A DNA stretch of 64,000 nucleotides from a gamma proteobacterium L18 (GTDB taxonomy: Bacteria; Pseudomonadota; Gammaproteobacteria; Pseudomonadales; Pseudomonadaceae): contig KI547164.1 in NCBI GenBank assembly GCA_000497835.1, positions 872,093 to 936,092 of the forward strand. The letters are read 5' to 3'. Below are positions 37,001 through 46,945 of the stretch, in pieces (within the stretch, counting starts at the first letter, position 1; every line of letters starts with the position of its first letter). The position numbers and the translations under genes are program-made. The notes beneath the pieces were generated by a model. The model searched no databases and was not told the origin of the DNA. It saw only the letters and a list, made by a program, of their open reading frames with translations.

Positions 37001-37361
37001 CCAGGCTGATGAAGGTGGTCAGGGCGGCGCCCTTGTTGCCACGTTCTTCTTTCTCCACCTGCACGATGACTTCCTGGCCTTCGCTCAGGACGTCCTTGAT
37101 GTTGACGCGACCTTCGGGGGACTTCTTGAAGTACTCGCGGGAGATTTCTTTCAGTGGCAGGAAGCCATGACGCTCGGAGCCGAAGTCGACGAAGGCGGCT
37201 TCCAGGCTCGGTTCGATGCGAGTGATCCGGCCTTTGTAGATGTTGGCCTTCTTCTGCTCGCGGGCGCCGGACTCGATGTCCAGGTCATAGAGGCGTTGGC
37301 CGTCTACCAGTGCAACGCGCAACTCTTCAGGTTGGGTTGCGTTAATCAGCATTCTTTTCAT
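34038..37361 (-). CDS. rne: Ribonuclease E
   Basis: A 1107-residue RNase E, the main endonuclease of mRNA decay and the degradosome scaffold. The N-terminus [20 protein letters not shown] is identical in type to the E. coli enzyme. S1 (about 35-125), RNase H-like and DNase I-like domains follow, and the zinc link is CPRCNGTG near residue 404. The C-terminal half (from about 530) is disordered. It holds an Arg/Glu-rich stretch of tandem PREERA units and then Pro/Val/Glu/Ala repeats, ending in an arginine-rich tail. The long leader at 37362-37860 suits autoregulation. Confidence 0.96.
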   Translation of the reverse strand: MKRMLINATQPEELRVALVDGQRLYDLDIESGAREQKKANIYKGRITRIEPSLEAAFVDFGSERHGFLPLKEISREYFKKSPEGRVNIKDVLSEGQEVIVQVEKEERGNKGAALTTFISLAGRYLVLMPNNPRAGGISRRIEGEERNELREALNGLVAPADMGLIVRTAGLGRSSEEMQWDLDYLLQLWTAIKEASLDRCAPFLIYQESNVIIRAIRDYLRQDIGEVLIDSVEAQEEALTFIRQVMPQYASKIKLYEDSVPLFNRFQIESQIETAFQRVVELPSGGSIVIDPTEALVSIDINSARATKGSDIEETALQTNLEAAEEIARQLRLRDIGGLIVIDFIDMTPAKNQRAVEEKVRECLEADRARVQIGRISRFGLLEMSRQRLRPSLGESSGIVCPRCNGTGIIRDVESLSLAILRLIEEEALKDRTAEVRAQVPIPVAAFLLNEKRNSITKIELRTRARIVILPNDHLETPHFEVQRLRDDSPEAQSAQSSYEIAAAEVEEVQPVAATRTLVRQEAAVKTAPARASAPVPAEVAAPAPAAAPAPVVPEPSLFKGLVKSLVSLFATKEEPAAPVVVEKPATPERPQRNEERRNGRQQSRNRNGRRDEERKPREERAPREERAPREARDEAPAAREERAPRPAREPRAPREDRRSREDRPVRELREPLDAVATAVREERPERAPREERAPREERAPRAPREERVLRDENVPREERGPREERAPREERAPREERAPREERAPREERAPREERAPRTPRPEQAENETVAATADEALPNEELLQDENLEGADGERPRRRSRGQRRRSNRRERQRDANGNVVEGSEEGQEEGQEPSGAELAAGLAVTAAVASSVISAPAEAEAAVQAERATATVQEAAPEVTEAAPVVEAAPAPAEHIEAPAVHAEVVADQPVVVTPVIEAEAPVEVTPVVEAAPVVEAAPVVEAQPEPEVFAAPVVEQPAPVFEAPAPKSFEEAAAPVVDIQPEPAPEPVTAEVVEQAAPAPVVEAAPVEPAPVVEPVVKAAPEVVAEPVIEAKPEVVEAPVAEAPAVALTSNGRAPNDPREVRRRKREAEAAAAAAAAHAAEAEPVIEHQPRAVEEQHEHKPFV
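35083..35330. repeat. 18-bp coding tandem repeat in rne
   Basis: On the minus strand the unit encodes PREERA. About six to seven near-perfect consecutive units are followed by degenerate copies ([19 protein letters not shown]). It lies in the RNA-binding, disordered part of RNase E and is prone to copy-number change in multiples of six residues, which keeps the frame. Confidence 0.85.
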
Positions 37362-37860
37362 GTAGTACCGTCGGTTTCCGGGCTGCCGGAAACGGCGTTC
37401 GGCACACACGACTTCTCACGGTCGGTGTCAGGTGCGTCAGCAGGGGCGAGGCCACTGCAGTGTCCAGCGAGGTCCATCCAACGGGGATGAAGTCGCGACG
37501 ACGCTTCCTGCTTGCTGTGGTGTCAAAAGCACTCAGTCAGGAGGAGGAATCAATTGCCTTGCGTGGACGCCCGTAAGCGTCTTGATCAAGCCCGGGTCCT
37601 GTCGTGAGGCGCCTGTGGCAGTTCTCGACATGACGCGGTGCTACACGGTCCGACGATTGTGCATCTCCACCCTACACGTATCCCTGATAATTCGGGTGCT
37701 GCCGCGCGCTGAATCCGCAACGGGTTGGCATTTATCGCAAGCACCGACGAGGTGCTCGCGCCTTTATGGCTAAGGCTTTGTGTTTCCGAAGCATTCGCCG
37801 ATACCGGATTACAACGACCGCGTTGGATGAGAGTGGCATCGAAAAAAAACTGAAAATGAG
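37362..37860 (-). promoter_or_regulatory. Long rne leader region
   Basis: No gene is seen here. The 739 bp between the rne and rluC starts include several strong hairpins in the rne sense, for example agcacc-tcgtc-ggtgct at about 37741-37757. The start codon MKRM has only a poor ribosome site (gacggtactac). A structured, RNase E-sensitive leader is known for E. coli rne; the same use here is inferred. The promoter itself could not be fixed; AT-rich DNA at about 37840-37900 is the likeliest place. Confidence 0.5.
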
Positions 37861-38100
37861 TGCAAAAACACCGCTCTTTTTAACTTTTTCTCGGTCTTCT
37901 CACATCTGCGCCGGTTACGTTGCTTACCACCCGTAATCAAGCAAAAACCCCGTCGGACGGCCTCGCGTCCTCATGAATTGCGTTGGCAAGGGCCGGTCTA
38001 CTACCGCATATCCACTTGCCCGCCACTTTTGGCGGCGTTCGCGACTATAGCAGTAATCATTAAGTGCTTCAAATCCATAAAAAATTGTTATTATGGGGAA

Positions 38101-39060
38101 ATGACGACTACAACCCCTCCAACCTCCGGCGTCCAGCTGCTCGAGGTTGCGCCGGAATATGCCGGCCAACGCATCGATAATTTCCTCATCACCGCGCTCA
38201 AGGGTGTGCCGAAAACCTTGGTCTACCGCATCCTTCGCAAGGGCGAAGTGCGTGTGAACAAAGGCCGGATCAAGCCCGAATACAAGCTGCAGGCCGGGGA
38301 CATCATCCGTATTCCACCCGTGCGCCTGCCCGAGCGCGACGAGCCGGTGCCGCTGGCCCAGGGCTTGTTGCAGCGCCTGGAAGCCTCGATCGTGTTCGAG
38401 GACAAGGCCTTGCTGGTCATCAACAAGCCGGCCGGCATCGCCGTGCATGGCGGCAGCGGCCTGAACTACGGCGTGATCGAAGCCTTCCGCCAGCTGCGCC
38501 CCGATGCCAAGGAGCTGGAGCTGGTGCATCGTCTGGACCGTGACACCTCCGGGCTGCTGATGATCGCCAAGAAGCGCAGCATGTTGCGCCACCTGCATGC
38601 TGCCCTGCGTGGCGATGGCGTGGACAAGCGCTACATGGCCCTGGTGCGTGGGCGCTGGGATACGGCGCGCAAGCAAGTCAACGCGCCGTTGCAGAAAAGC
38701 AACCTGCGCTCCGGTGAGCGCATGGTCGAGATCGACGAAGAAGGCAAGGAGGCCCTGACCCTGTTCAAGGTGCTGCGCCGCTTCGGTGACTACGCCACCA
38801 TGGTCGAGGCGCGCCCGATTACCGGCCGTACCCACCAGATTCGCGTGCACACCCTGCATGCCGGGCACTGCATTGCCGGCGACAGCAAATACGGCGATGA
38901 AGAGTTCAGTCGCGAGATTCGCGACCTGGGCGGCAAGCGCCTGTTCCTGCATGCCTATGCGCTGAATGTGCCGCTGCCCGATGGTGGTGTGCTGAAGCTG
39001 GAAGCGCCGGTGGACGAAATGTGGGCCAAGACCGTGGAGCGTCTCGCCAGTGCGCCGTGA
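38101..39060 (+). CDS. rluC: 23S rRNA pseudouridine synthase RluC
   Basis: A 319-residue RluC that modifies 23S rRNA uridines (955, 2504, 2580 in E. coli). An N-terminal S4 RNA-binding domain (about 20-80) is followed by the catalytic domain with Asp146 in [27 protein letters not shown] and GDSKYGD are conserved. The start [10 protein letters not shown] was chosen over the 41-codon extension, which crosses the AT-rich promoter area. The divergent neighbour is rne, a common pairing. Confidence 0.95.
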   Translation: MTTTTPPTSGVQLLEVAPEYAGQRIDNFLITALKGVPKTLVYRILRKGEVRVNKGRIKPEYKLQAGDIIRIPPVRLPERDEPVPLAQGLLQRLEASIVFEDKALLVINKPAGIAVHGGSGLNYGVIEAFRQLRPDAKELELVHRLDRDTSGLLMIAKKRSMLRHLHAALRGDGVDKRYMALVRGRWDTARKQVNAPLQKSNLRSGERMVEIDEEGKEALTLFKVLRRFGDYATMVEARPITGRTHQIRVHTLHAGHCIAGDSKYGDEEFSREIRDLGGKRLFLHAYALNVPLPDGGVLKLEAPVDEMWAKTVERLASAP

Positions 39061-39712
39061 CTATGATCTGCTGATCTTCGATTGGGATGGCACCTTGTCC
39101 GACTCCATTGGTCGGATTGTCGAGGCCATGAAAGTGGCGGCGCGAGTGGCTGGTTATGCCGAGCGCGATGACGAGGCGATCAAGGGCATCATCGGTCTGG
39201 CGTTGCCTGAGGCAATTCTTACGTTGTATCCGGAAATGGATGACAGCCAAGTCGTCGCTTTTCGTCAACACTATGCCGATTGCTACATGGCCATGGACGC
39301 CGAACCCTCGGCGCTGTTCCCGGGCGTGGTCGAGTCGCTGGCGGCGTTCCGTGCGGCGGGCTACCGTCTGGCGGTGGCCACTGGCAAGGCTCGTCGCGGG
39401 CTGGATCGGGTGTTGAAGGCCCATGGCTGGGAGACGTATTTCGATATCACCCGCGCCGCCGACGAAACCCGCAGCAAGCCGCATCCGCTGATGCTGGAGG
39501 AGATTCTGGCCCATTGTCAGGTACCGCGTGAGCGCGCGCTGATGGTCGGTGATGCAGCCTTCGATCTGTTGATGGCGCGCAATGCCGGCATGGATGCGGT
39601 GGCGGTCGGTTACGGGGCGATGCCGCTGGACGCCTTGAAAGTGCACGAGCCGGTGTTGGCCATTGAGCAGTTCACGCAATTGCAGGCATGGCTGGACGCT
39701 TCGGCGAATTGA
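39050..39712 (+). CDS. HAD-superfamily phosphatase
   Basis: A 220-residue HAD hydrolase starting at GTG (39050) inside the end of rluC, an 11-bp overlap. Motif I is [10 protein letters not shown] with Asp11 and Asp13, motif II is VATGK, motif III is KPHP, and motif IV is VGDAAFD. It resembles phosphoglycolate phosphatases. The substrate is not known; the rluC-HAD-sppA order is kept in Pseudomonas. Confidence 0.9.
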   Translation: MRRDYDLLIFDWDGTLSDSIGRIVEAMKVAARVAGYAERDDEAIKGIIGLALPEAILTLYPEMDDSQVVAFRQHYADCYMAMDAEPSALFPGVVESLAAFRAAGYRLAVATGKARRGLDRVLKAHGWETYFDITRAADETRSKPHPLMLEEILAHCQVPRERALMVGDAAFDLLMARNAGMDAVAVGYGAMPLDALKVHEPVLAIEQFTQLQAWLDASAN

Positions 39713-39735
39713 ATTTTTCCGTAGGGAGCTGAACG

Positions 39736-40719
39736 ATGTCTGATGAATGGAAAGCGCCCGACGCCGAAAAGCGCGGTGATGACAAAAGCTGGCAGTTACT
39801 GGAAAGGACGTTGCAGGCCAACGTGATCGAGCACCGGCGCACTCGTCGCTGGGGGATCTTCTTCAAGTCGCTGACTTTCATCTATCTGTTTCTGGCGCTG
39901 GCGGCGTTCACACCGCTGATGGATATGGAAAAGAGTGCCACGCGCGGCTCCCACTACACGGCGCTGATCGAGGTGCGCGGGGTGATCGCCGACCAGGAGG
40001 CGGCCAGTGCCGACAACCTGATCGGCAGTCTGCGCGCCGCCTTCGAAGATCCCAAGGTCAAGGCCGTGGTGCTGCGCATCAACAGCCCGGGTGGCAGCCC
40101 GGTGCAGGCCGGTTACGTGGTCGACGAGATCCATCGCCTGCGCAAGGAGCACCCGGACACCAAGCTGTACGCGGTGATCAGTGATCTGGGCGCTTCGGGT
40201 GCCTATTACATCGCCAGTGCCGCCGACCAGATCTACGCCGACAAGGCCAGCCTGGTGGGTTCCATCGGTGTGACGGCGGCCGGCTACGGCTTTGTCGGCA
40301 CCATGGAGAAGCTGGGCGTGGAGCGTCGTGCCTATACCTCGGGCGAGCACAAGTCGTTCCTTGATCCGTTCCAGCCGGCCAAGCCGGAGGAAACGCAGTT
40401 CTGGCAAGGTGTGCTCGATACCACGCATAACCAGTTCATCAATGTGGTGAAGCAGGGGCGTGGCGATCGTCTGAAGTTCAAGGAGCATCCTGAGCTGTTC
40501 TCCGGCCTGATCTGGTCGGGCGAGCAGGCGCTGCAACTGGGGCTGATCGACGGGCTGGGTAACTCCAGCTACGTGGCGCGTGAGGTGGTCGGCGAGAAAG
40601 AGTTGGTCGACTTCACTGTCGAGGATTCGGCGCTGGATCGCTTCTCCAAGAAGCTGGGTGCCAGCGTGGCCGAGAAGCTGGCGTTGTACATGGGCTTCAA
40701 TGGGCCGTCGTTGCGCTGA
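39736..40719 (+). CDS. sppA: Signal peptide peptidase SppA (S49, 36K type)
   Basis: A 327-residue serine protease with one N-terminal membrane segment (about 37-58). The nucleophile region is LGASGAYYIAS, and the lysine of the dyad is probably in the DKASLVGSIGV segment. It degrades leftover signal peptides in the inner membrane. The ribosome site gggagc precedes the ATG. Confidence 0.9.
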   Translation: MSDEWKAPDAEKRGDDKSWQLLERTLQANVIEHRRTRRWGIFFKSLTFIYLFLALAAFTPLMDMEKSATRGSHYTALIEVRGVIADQEAASADNLIGSLRAAFEDPKVKAVVLRINSPGGSPVQAGYVVDEIHRLRKEHPDTKLYAVISDLGASGAYYIASAADQIYADKASLVGSIGVTAAGYGFVGTMEKLGVERRAYTSGEHKSFLDPFQPAKPEETQFWQGVLDTTHNQFINVVKQGRGDRLKFKEHPELFSGLIWSGEQALQLGLIDGLGNSSYVAREVVGEKELVDFTVEDSALDRFSKKLGASVAEKLALYMGFNGPSLR

Positions 40720-40728
40720 AATCGGTGT

Positions 40729-40912
40729 CGCCTGGTTCCCGGGCAGAGCCCGGTCCTACACCGGTCGGGCCATGGGTGTCAGTTGTGCAAAACGGTCCGC
40801 TTTTAGGTGCGCTGCAGGTCAATCTGTGGTGTCACCAGGGGTGGACAGCTTTGCCTCTCTGACACCGCTGCCGCGATCGGTGTAGGACCGGGCTCTGCCC
40901 GGGAACCAGGCG
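40729..40912. repeat. Large inverted repeat, family E
   Basis: Second copy of the element at 4555-4716: cgcctggttcccgggcagag at the left pairs with ctctgcccgggaaccaggcg at the right, with the same inner motif gtcctacaccggtcg. Only the outer arms of about 43 bp are conserved; the middle differs. It separates the convergent sppA and maf genes. Confidence 0.88.
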
Positions 40913-40919
40913 CCACAAA

Positions 40920-41498
40920 TCAAGGCACCTGCACCCCTTCCTGCAACAACATATCCACCAGCCTGATCAGCGGCAGCCCCACCAGGCTGGTCGCATCCGG
41001 CCCATGGGTGCTCTTGAACAGGCTCACCCCCAACCCCTCCGCCTTGAAGCTGCCTGCGCAGTCATACGGTTGCTCGGCCTGCAGATAGCGCTGAATGGTC
41101 GCCAGGTCCAGTTCGCGCATCTCTACGGTAAACGGCACGCAGTCCACTTGGCAGTCCCCTGTGGCGCTGTTGAGCAGCGCCAGGCCGGTCAGGAAGGTCA
41201 CGCTGGTGCCGCTGGCCTCCAGCAGTTGCGTGCAGGCCTTGTCGAAGGTGTGGGGCTTGCCCAGGATCTGCTCGCCCAATACGGCCACCTGGTCGGAGCC
41301 GATGATAAGATGGCCGGGGTGGCTGGCCGCCAGTGCCCGGGCTTTCTGCTCGGCCAGGCGCTTGACCAGGGTTTCGGCGGGTTCGTCCGCCAGCCGGCTT
41401 TCGTCGATGTCGGGGCTGGCACAGGTGAACGAAAGGCGCAGTCGGCCCAGCAATTCCCGGCGGTAGGGCGAGCTTGAGGCTAGAAGCAAGGGCAGCAT
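40920..41498 (-). CDS. Maf/YceF-type nucleotide pyrophosphatase
   Basis: A 192-residue Maf protein starting MLPLLLASSSPYRRELLGRL. SPDIDESRL, LIIGSDQVAVL and the tail KSTHGPDATSLVGLPLIRLV are family signatures; the YceF subgroup hydrolyses 7-methyl-GTP. It is divergent from yceD. The nine-codon upstream extension overlaps the yceD promoter area. Confidence 0.9.
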   Translation of the reverse strand: MLPLLLASSSPYRRELLGRLRLSFTCASPDIDESRLADEPAETLVKRLAEQKARALAASHPGHLIIGSDQVAVLGEQILGKPHTFDKACTQLLEASGTSVTFLTGLALLNSATGDCQVDCVPFTVEMRELDLATIQRYLQAEQPYDCAGSFKAEGLGVSLFKSTHGPDATSLVGLPLIRLVDMLLQEGVQVP

Positions 41499-41554
41499 GA
41501 CGGTCTCCTGTAGATGAATGGTCATTCTATCATTGGCTTAGCGCCGAATTTCCT

Positions 41555-41583
41555 TTGACAGGGGAGGGGGTCGTCCCTAGAAT
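41555..41583 (+). promoter_or_regulatory. yceD-rpmF operon promoter
   Basis: A consensus TTGACA (41555-41560), a 17-bp spacer and TAGAAT (41578-41583) are followed by gctgcgcc. The yceD ATG is only 9 bp after the -10 box, so the transcript would be nearly leaderless at this ATG. Confidence 0.8.
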
Positions 41584-41592
41584 GCTGCGCCT

Positions 41593-42120
41593 ATGTTGAA
41601 TGACCCGATTCCACCTCACGTTGACCCGCGCAAATTGGCCGATCGTGGCGTAACCCTTGAAGGTTCGCTGCCATTGTCCGATTTGGAGAGACTCTGCGAC
41701 CCGCTTTCCGATAATCTCGGTACGGTGCAGGTTAAATTCGTTTTCGAACGAGACGAGCGAAAGGCAGTGGTTATCCACAGCCATCTCGACGTCGAAGTCA
41801 AGATGGTATGCCAGCGTTGTCTTGAGCTGGTCACCCTGCCGATCCACAGCGAAAGCAGTTATGCTGTGGTGAAAGAGGGTGCAAATACCCAGTCGTTACC
41901 GAAAGGTTATGACGTGCTGGAACTGGGCGAAGATCCTTTGGATCTTCAGGCACTGATCGAGGAGGAGCTTTTGCTCGCCTTGCCCATTGTGCCTGCTCAT
42001 CATCCGGAAGAATGCCAGCAGCCGGCGGGCGCAGATGAGCCCGAACCGAGCGAGGACGAGGTAACGCGGTCCAACCCGTTCAGTGTATTGGCGCAGTTAA
42101 AGCGTGACCCAAACGTTTAG
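41593..42120 (+). CDS. yceD: YceD / DUF177 protein (23S rRNA accumulation)
   Basis: A 175-residue DUF177 protein, needed for 23S rRNA accumulation or L32 assembly in plants and bacteria. The CQRC knuckle (near residue 76) and the acidic middle QALIEEELLLALPIVPAHHPEEC are typical. It sits directly before rpmF, the usual arrangement. Confidence 0.92.
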   Translation: MLNDPIPPHVDPRKLADRGVTLEGSLPLSDLERLCDPLSDNLGTVQVKFVFERDERKAVVIHSHLDVEVKMVCQRCLELVTLPIHSESSYAVVKEGANTQSLPKGYDVLELGEDPLDLQALIEEELLLALPIVPAHHPEECQQPAGADEPEPSEDEVTRSNPFSVLAQLKRDPNV

Positions 42121-42133
42121 GAGTTAATCAATT

Positions 42134-42316
42134 ATGGCTGTTCAGCAGAACAAAAAATCCCGCTCTGCCCGTGACATGCGCCGTTCGCACGACGCCCTGT
42201 CGGCTAGCACCCTGTCGGTCGAAAAGACCACCGGTGAAGTACACCTGCGCCACCACGTTTCGCCAGAAGGCGTATACCGTGGCCGTAAAGTGATCGACAA
42301 GGGCGCTGACGAGTAA
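42134..42316 (+). CDS. rpmF: 50S ribosomal protein L32
   Basis: A 60-residue bL32: [20 protein letters not shown] at the start and [19 protein letters not shown] near the end. It lacks zinc cysteines, so it is the non-zinc form usual in gamma-proteobacteria. A ribosome site, taggag, lies 9 bp upstream. Confidence 0.97.
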   Translation: MAVQQNKKSRSARDMRRSHDALSASTLSVEKTTGEVHLRHHVSPEGVYRGRKVIDKGADE

Positions 42317-42319
42317 TCC

Positions 42320-43330
42320 TTGTCCGCTCAAGTCATCGCGATTGACGCAATGGGCGGGGACTTCGGTCCCCGCAGCATTGTTCAGGCCAGCCTTGCTTGC
42401 CTGTCTGCGACCCCCTCGCTGTACCTGACCCTCGTCGGTCACCCTCTACTCCTTGAAGAATTGATCGCCAGCCAACCCGGTGTGGATCGCGCGCGCCTGC
42501 AAATCGTTGCGGCCAGCGAAGTCATCGGCATGGATGAGCGGCCGTCACAGGCATTGCGCGGCAAGCCGGATTCTTCCATGCGCGTGGCGCTGGAGTTATT
42601 GCGTGATGGCAAGGTGCAGGCTTGCGTCAGTGCCGGCAACACCGGTGCGCTGATGGCCTTGTCGCGCTACATCCTCAAGACCCTGCCGGGCATTGACCGG
42701 CCGGCGATGGTGGCTGCCATTCCCACCCAGACCGGTTACTGCCAGTTGCTGGACCTTGGCGCCAACGTTGATTGCAGTGCCGAACACCTGTTCCAGTTTG
42801 CCGTGATGGGCTCGGTAGCGGCGCAGGCGCTGGGCGTGACCCGTCCGCGGGTGGCGCTGCTCAATGTCGGCACCGAAGACATCAAGGGTAACCAGCAGGT
42901 CAAGCTGGCGGCCAGCCTGTTGCAGGGTGCGCGTGGGCTGAACTACATCGGCTTCGTCGAGGGCGATGGGGTGTATCGCGGCGAGGCGGATGTGGTGGTG
43001 TGCGACGGTTTTGTCGGCAATATCCTGCTTAAATCCAGCGAAGGCCTGGCGACCATGATCAGCGCGCGCATCGAAGCGTTGTTCAAGGGCAGCATGGCCG
43101 CGCGTGCCGTGGGGGCCCTGGCCATGCCATTGCTCAAGCGCCTGCAGGCCGACCTGGCGCCGGCTAGGCACAATGGCGCCAGCTTTCTTGGCTTGCAGGG
43201 CATTGTCGTGAAAAGCCATGGTTCGGCCGGAGTGCAGGGCTTCCAGAGCGCCATTTCCCGTGCGTTGATCGAAATTCAGGAAAACCTTCCGCAGCGCCTG
43301 CACGGGCGGCTGGAAGACCTGTTGCTTTAG
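42320..43330 (+). CDS. plsX: Phosphate acyltransferase PlsX
   Basis: A 336-residue PlsX that converts acyl-ACP to acyl-phosphate for phospholipid synthesis. [32 protein letters not shown] and KSHGSA are family signatures. The start is TTG, 3 bp after the rpmF stop, with a weak site; no ATG gives a plausible N-terminus. The TTG may keep yield low relative to L32. Confidence 0.93.
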   Translation: MSAQVIAIDAMGGDFGPRSIVQASLACLSATPSLYLTLVGHPLLLEELIASQPGVDRARLQIVAASEVIGMDERPSQALRGKPDSSMRVALELLRDGKVQACVSAGNTGALMALSRYILKTLPGIDRPAMVAAIPTQTGYCQLLDLGANVDCSAEHLFQFAVMGSVAAQALGVTRPRVALLNVGTEDIKGNQQVKLAASLLQGARGLNYIGFVEGDGVYRGEADVVVCDGFVGNILLKSSEGLATMISARIEALFKGSMAARAVGALAMPLLKRLQADLAPARHNGASFLGLQGIVVKSHGSAGVQGFQSAISRALIEIQENLPQRLHGRLEDLLL

Positions 43331-43457
43331 GCATATCCGCCAAGGAATGCTTAAATGTGACCACCCGGTTCTATCTGTCATCCAACTGTCAGTTTCTTGC
43401 GTTCAACTTCGGTTGCACGTCAATTCTCCGACGACAAGATCAATAAGGGCTTGTTAA

Positions 43458-44399
43458 ATGTCTGCATCCCTCGCATTTGTCTTTCCAGGGCAAGGTTCCC
43501 AGTCCCTGGGCATGCTCGCCGAGCTGGGCGCCCAGTACCCGCTGGTGCTGGATACGTTCAAGGAAGCTTCCGACGCGCTGGGTTACGACCTGTGGGCGTT
43601 GATTCAGCAAGGTCCGGTCGAAAGCCTCAACCAGACTGACAAGACTCAGCCTGCCATCCTGGCAGCCTCGGTGGCCCTGTGGCGCCTGTGGCTGGCCGAA
43701 GGTGGCGAGCGCCCGGCATTCGTCGCCGGCCACAGCCTGGGCGAGTACAGCGCCCTGGTGGCCGCGGGCTGCCTGAGCCTGGCTGAGGCGGTCAAGCTGG
43801 TGGAGCGTCGTGGCCAACTGATGCAAGAGGCCGTGCCGGCCGGTCAGGGCGCCATGGCGGCGATCCTGGGCCTGGACGATGCCGTCGTGGTCAATGCCTG
43901 CGCCGAAGCGGCCCAGGGCGACGTCGTCAGTGCGGTGAATTTCAACTCCCCAGGCCAGGTGGTGATTGCCGGCTCTGCGGCTGCCGTGGAGCGTGCCATC
44001 GAGCTGCTCAAGGCTGCCGGCGCCAAGCGCGCCCTGCCGCTACCGGTCAGCGTACCGTCGCACTGCGCGCTGATGAAGCCTGCTGCCGAGCGCTTTGCCG
44101 AGTCGATCAACGCCATCGACTGGCAGGCCCCGCAGATCCCGGTGGTGCAGAACGTCAGCGCCGCCGTGCCTGCCGACCTGGACACCCTCAAGCGCGACCT
44201 GCTGGAGCAGTTGTACAAGCCGGTGCGTTGGGTCGAGTCGGTCCAGTTCCTGGCGGCCAACGGCGCGCCGCGCCTGGTCGAATGCGGTCCGGGCAAGGTC
44301 CTGGCCGGCCTGAACAAGCGCTGCGCCGAGGGCGTGAGCACTGAAAACCTGAATACCCCAGACGTCTTCGCTGCCGCTGTCGCGGCGGCGAAGGCCTGA
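43458..44399 (+). CDS. fabD: Malonyl-CoA:ACP transacylase
   Basis: A 313-residue FabD. The nucleophile is Ser93 in GHSLGEYSAL, and the FPGQGSQSLGM loop and the HCALMKPAA histidine complete the site. It loads malonate on ACP in type II fatty-acid synthesis. The ribosome site aaggg lies 8 bp upstream of the ATG. Confidence 0.97.
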   Translation: MSASLAFVFPGQGSQSLGMLAELGAQYPLVLDTFKEASDALGYDLWALIQQGPVESLNQTDKTQPAILAASVALWRLWLAEGGERPAFVAGHSLGEYSALVAAGCLSLAEAVKLVERRGQLMQEAVPAGQGAMAAILGLDDAVVVNACAEAAQGDVVSAVNFNSPGQVVIAGSAAAVERAIELLKAAGAKRALPLPVSVPSHCALMKPAAERFAESINAIDWQAPQIPVVQNVSAAVPADLDTLKRDLLEQLYKPVRWVESVQFLAANGAPRLVECGPGKVLAGLNKRCAEGVSTENLNTPDVFAAAVAAAKA

Positions 44400-44416
44400 A
44401 ACTAGGAGAAGCCTGC

Positions 44417-45157
44417 ATGAGCCTGCAAGGTAAAGTTGCACTGGTTACCGGCGCCAGCCGTGGCATTGGCCAGGCTATCGCCCTGGAACTGGGCCGCATG
44501 GGTGCTACCGTCATCGGTACCGCCACGTCGGCCTCGGGTGCCGAGCGCATCGCCGCCACCCTCAAGGAAAACGGCGTGCAGGGCACCGGCCTTGAGCTGA
44601 ACGTGACCAGCGACGAGTCCGTCGCTGCTGTCCTGGCGGCCATCACCGAGCAGTTCGGCGCGCCGACCATTCTGGTCAACAATGCTGGCATCACCCGCGA
44701 CAATTTGATGCTGCGCATGAAAGATGATGAGTGGCATGATGTCATCGACACCAACCTCAACAGCCTCTACCGGCTGTCCAAGGGCGTGCTGCGCGGCATG
44801 ACCAAGGCACGTTGGGGTCGTATCATCAGCATTGGTTCGGTAGTCGGTGCCATGGGCAACGTCGGCCAAGTGAACTACGCTGCTGCCAAGGCGGGCCTTG
44901 AGGGCTTCAGCCGTGCGCTGGCCCGTGAAGTGGGCTCGCGTGCAATCACGGTCAACTCGGTGGCCCCAGGTTTCATCGACACCGACATGACCCGTGAGCT
45001 GCCTGAAGCACAGCGTGAAGCCTTGCAGACCCAGATCCCTCTGGGTCGCCTGGGCCAGGCCGAAGAAATCGCGAAAGTGGTGGCTTTCCTGGCCTCGGAA
45101 GGTGCAGCCTACGTCACCGGTGCTACTATCCCGGTTAACGGCGGCATGTACATGTAA
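44417..45157 (+). CDS. fabG: 3-oxoacyl-ACP reductase
   Basis: A 246-residue short-chain reductase. The NADP-binding TGASRGIG is at residues 11-18; catalytic Ser141, Tyr154 and Lys158 appear in SIGSVVGAMGNVGQVNYAAAK. It reduces 3-oxoacyl-ACP. The ribosome site is taggaga. Confidence 0.97.
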   Translation: MSLQGKVALVTGASRGIGQAIALELGRMGATVIGTATSASGAERIAATLKENGVQGTGLELNVTSDESVAAVLAAITEQFGAPTILVNNAGITRDNLMLRMKDDEWHDVIDTNLNSLYRLSKGVLRGMTKARWGRIISIGSVVGAMGNVGQVNYAAAKAGLEGFSRALAREVGSRAITVNSVAPGFIDTDMTRELPEAQREALQTQIPLGRLGQAEEIAKVVAFLASEGAAYVTGATIPVNGGMYM

Positions 45158-45331
45158 GTGAAATGTGACGGATTGCTTCAAAAAAATGTCATACGTGTCG
45201 TTCAAAATCCGTTATAAAGCTGCATCCAAATTCTAGGTAGCGGGTGAGTGTGATCAGGAGTCGACGCTTTCAGCTTGAAATGCCGAGGTCTTCCTATAAA
45301 CTTGCACACTGGCCAGCTGCCTGACTTATGT

Positions 45332-45342
45332 CCATTAGGAGT
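45332..45342 (+). promoter_or_regulatory. Predicted RgsA pairing site over the acpP ribosome-binding region
   Basis: ccattaggagt, 11 nt upstream of the acpP AUG, is perfectly complementary to actcctaatgg of the minus-strand sRNA at 51856-51866. With G-U wobbles and one bulge, pairing could extend to the aagg just before the AUG. Binding would block the taggag ribosome site. Confidence 0.65.
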
Positions 45343-45353
45343 GAAAACAAGGT

Positions 45354-45590
45354 ATGAGCACCATCGAAGAACGCGTCAAGAAAATCGTCGCCGAGCAACT
45401 GGGCGTTAAAGAAGAAGAAGTCGTGAACACTGCTTCCTTCGTAGAAGATCTGGGTGCCGATTCCCTTGACACCGTTGAGCTGGTGATGGCTCTGGAAGAG
45501 GAATTCGAGACCGAAATCCCTGACGAAGAAGCTGAGAAGATCACTACTGTTCAAGCCGCTATCGATTACGTCACCAGCCACCAGGCTTAA
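45354..45590 (+). CDS. acpP: Acyl carrier protein
   Basis: A 78-residue ACP with the phosphopantetheine site Ser37 in [12 protein letters not shown]. It is the central acyl shuttle of fatty-acid synthesis. The 196-bp upstream gap holds two possible -10 boxes (tataaa at 45213-45218 and 45295-45300) without clear -35 partners, so acpP probably has its own promoter as well as read-through from fabG. Confidence 0.98.
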   Translation: MSTIEERVKKIVAEQLGVKEEEVVNTASFVEDLGADSLDTVELVMALEEEFETEIPDEEAEKITTVQAAIDYVTSHQA

Positions 45591-45619
45591 GACTTTGTAA
45601 TCGCAGCTTCTTGTCATGG

Positions 45620-45656
45620 AAAAACCGCACTGCCTTTGCTGGCGTGCGGTTTTTTC
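45620..45656 (+). terminator. Terminator after acpP
   Basis: aaaaccgcac pairs with gtgcggtttt around a tgcctttgctggc loop, and a T6 run follows. Partial termination would let acpP be expressed above fabF. Confidence 0.9.
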
Positions 45657-45700
45657 TTTAGATGAGATGTAAAGGTTGTTCCTAGAATAAGGAGAGCGCT

Positions 45701-46945
45701 GTGTCGCGTAGACGCGTCGTGGTCACCGGTATGGGTATGCTGTCGCCACTGGGCACGGACGTGCCGAGCAGTTGGCAGGGCATTCTGGCTGGCCGCAGTG
45801 GCATTGGTCTGATCGAGCATACCGACCTTTCTGCCTACTCCACCCGTTTTGGCGGCTCGGTCAAAGGCTTCAACGTCGAGGAGTACCTGTCGGTCAAGGA
45901 AGCCCGCAAGCTCGACCTGTTCATCCAGTACGGCCTGGCGGCCGGTTTTCAGGCGGTGCGTAACGCCGGCCTGGAAGTGACCGATGCCAACCGTGAGCGC
46001 ATTGGCGTGGCCATGGGCTCGGGTATCGGCGGTCTGACCAACATCGAGGAAACCTGCCAGATCCTGCACGCCTCCGGGCCGCGTCGGATTTCGCCGTTCT
46101 TCGTGCCGGGTTCGATCATCAACATGATTTCCGGTTTCCTGTCCATCCACCTGGGTGTGCAGGGGCCTAACTATGCCATTGCGACGGCGTGCACCACGGG
46201 CACCCATTGCATCGGCATGGCTGCGCGCAACATTGCCTACGGCGAAGCCGACGTGATGATTGCCGGTGGTGCCGAGATGGCCGCCTGCGGCCTGGGCATG
46301 GGGGGGTTCGGTGCATCCCGTGCGCTATCTACCCGCAATGACGTGCCAACGCGTGCCAGCCGTCCATGGGACAGGCTGCGTGATGGCTTTGTGCTTGCCG
46401 ACGGCGCTGGTGCGCTGGTGCTCGAAGAGCTTGAGCACGCCAAGGCCCGTGGCGCCACCATCTATGCCGAGCTGGTTGGCTTTGGCATGAGCGGTGATGC
46501 CTACCACATGACCTCGCCGCCCGACACCGGTGCCGGTGCTGCACGCTGCATGGCCAACGCCCTGCGCGATGCCGGCGTCAACGCCGACCAGGTGCAGTAC
46601 ATCAACGCCCACGGCACTTCGACGCCGGCTGGCGACCTGGCGGAAGCCTCGGCCATCAAGTCGGTGTTCGGCGACCACGCCTACCAACTGGCGGTCAGCT
46701 CCACCAAGTCGATGACCGGTCACTTGCTGGGTGCTGCTGGCGCGGTTGAGGCGATCTTCAGTGTGCTGGCCATCAACGGCCAGGTGGCGCCGCCCACCAT
46801 CAACCTGGAAGAGCCTGACGAAGGCTGTGACCTGGACTTCGTACCGCATCAGGCGCGTGAAATGCCGATCGATGTGGTGCTGTCCAACTCGTTCGGTTTC
46901 GGTGGCACCAACGGCTCGCTGGTGTTCCGTCGGTTCCACGGTTGA
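45701..46945 (+). CDS. fabF: 3-oxoacyl-ACP synthase II
   Basis: A 414-residue FabF (KASII). The nucleophile is Cys164 in [14 protein letters not shown]; the two histidines are in [12 protein letters not shown] and [12 protein letters not shown]. It elongates acyl-ACP and tunes unsaturated fatty acids. Its stop overlaps pabC by one base. Confidence 0.97.
   Translation: MSRRRVVVTGMGMLSPLGTDVPSSWQGILAGRSGIGLIEHTDLSAYSTRFGGSVKGFNVEEYLSVKEARKLDLFIQYGLAAGFQAVRNAGLEVTDANRERIGVAMGSGIGGLTNIEETCQILHASGPRRISPFFVPGSIINMISGFLSIHLGVQGPNYAIATACTTGTHCIGMAARNIAYGEADVMIAGGAEMAACGLGMGGFGASRALSTRNDVPTRASRPWDRLRDGFVLADGAGALVLEELEHAKARGATIYAELVGFGMSGDAYHMTSPPDTGAGAARCMANALRDAGVNADQVQYINAHGTSTPAGDLAEASAIKSVFGDHAYQLAVSSTKSMTGHLLGAAGAVEAIFSVLAINGQVAPPTINLEEPDEGCDLDFVPHQAREMPIDVVLSNSFGFGGTNGSLVFRRFHG

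Noticed and set aside
33738..37490. A 1250-codon open frame on the plus strand
   Set aside because: It is the antisense shadow of rne. Its composition (Phe, Gly, Arg rich) reflects the Glu/Ala/Arg codons on the other strand, and RNase E domains on the minus strand are unmistakable.
37432..37773. A 113-codon plus-strand frame in the rne-rluC gap
   Set aside because: No ribosome site, no recognisable domain, and it overlaps the structured rne leader in antisense.
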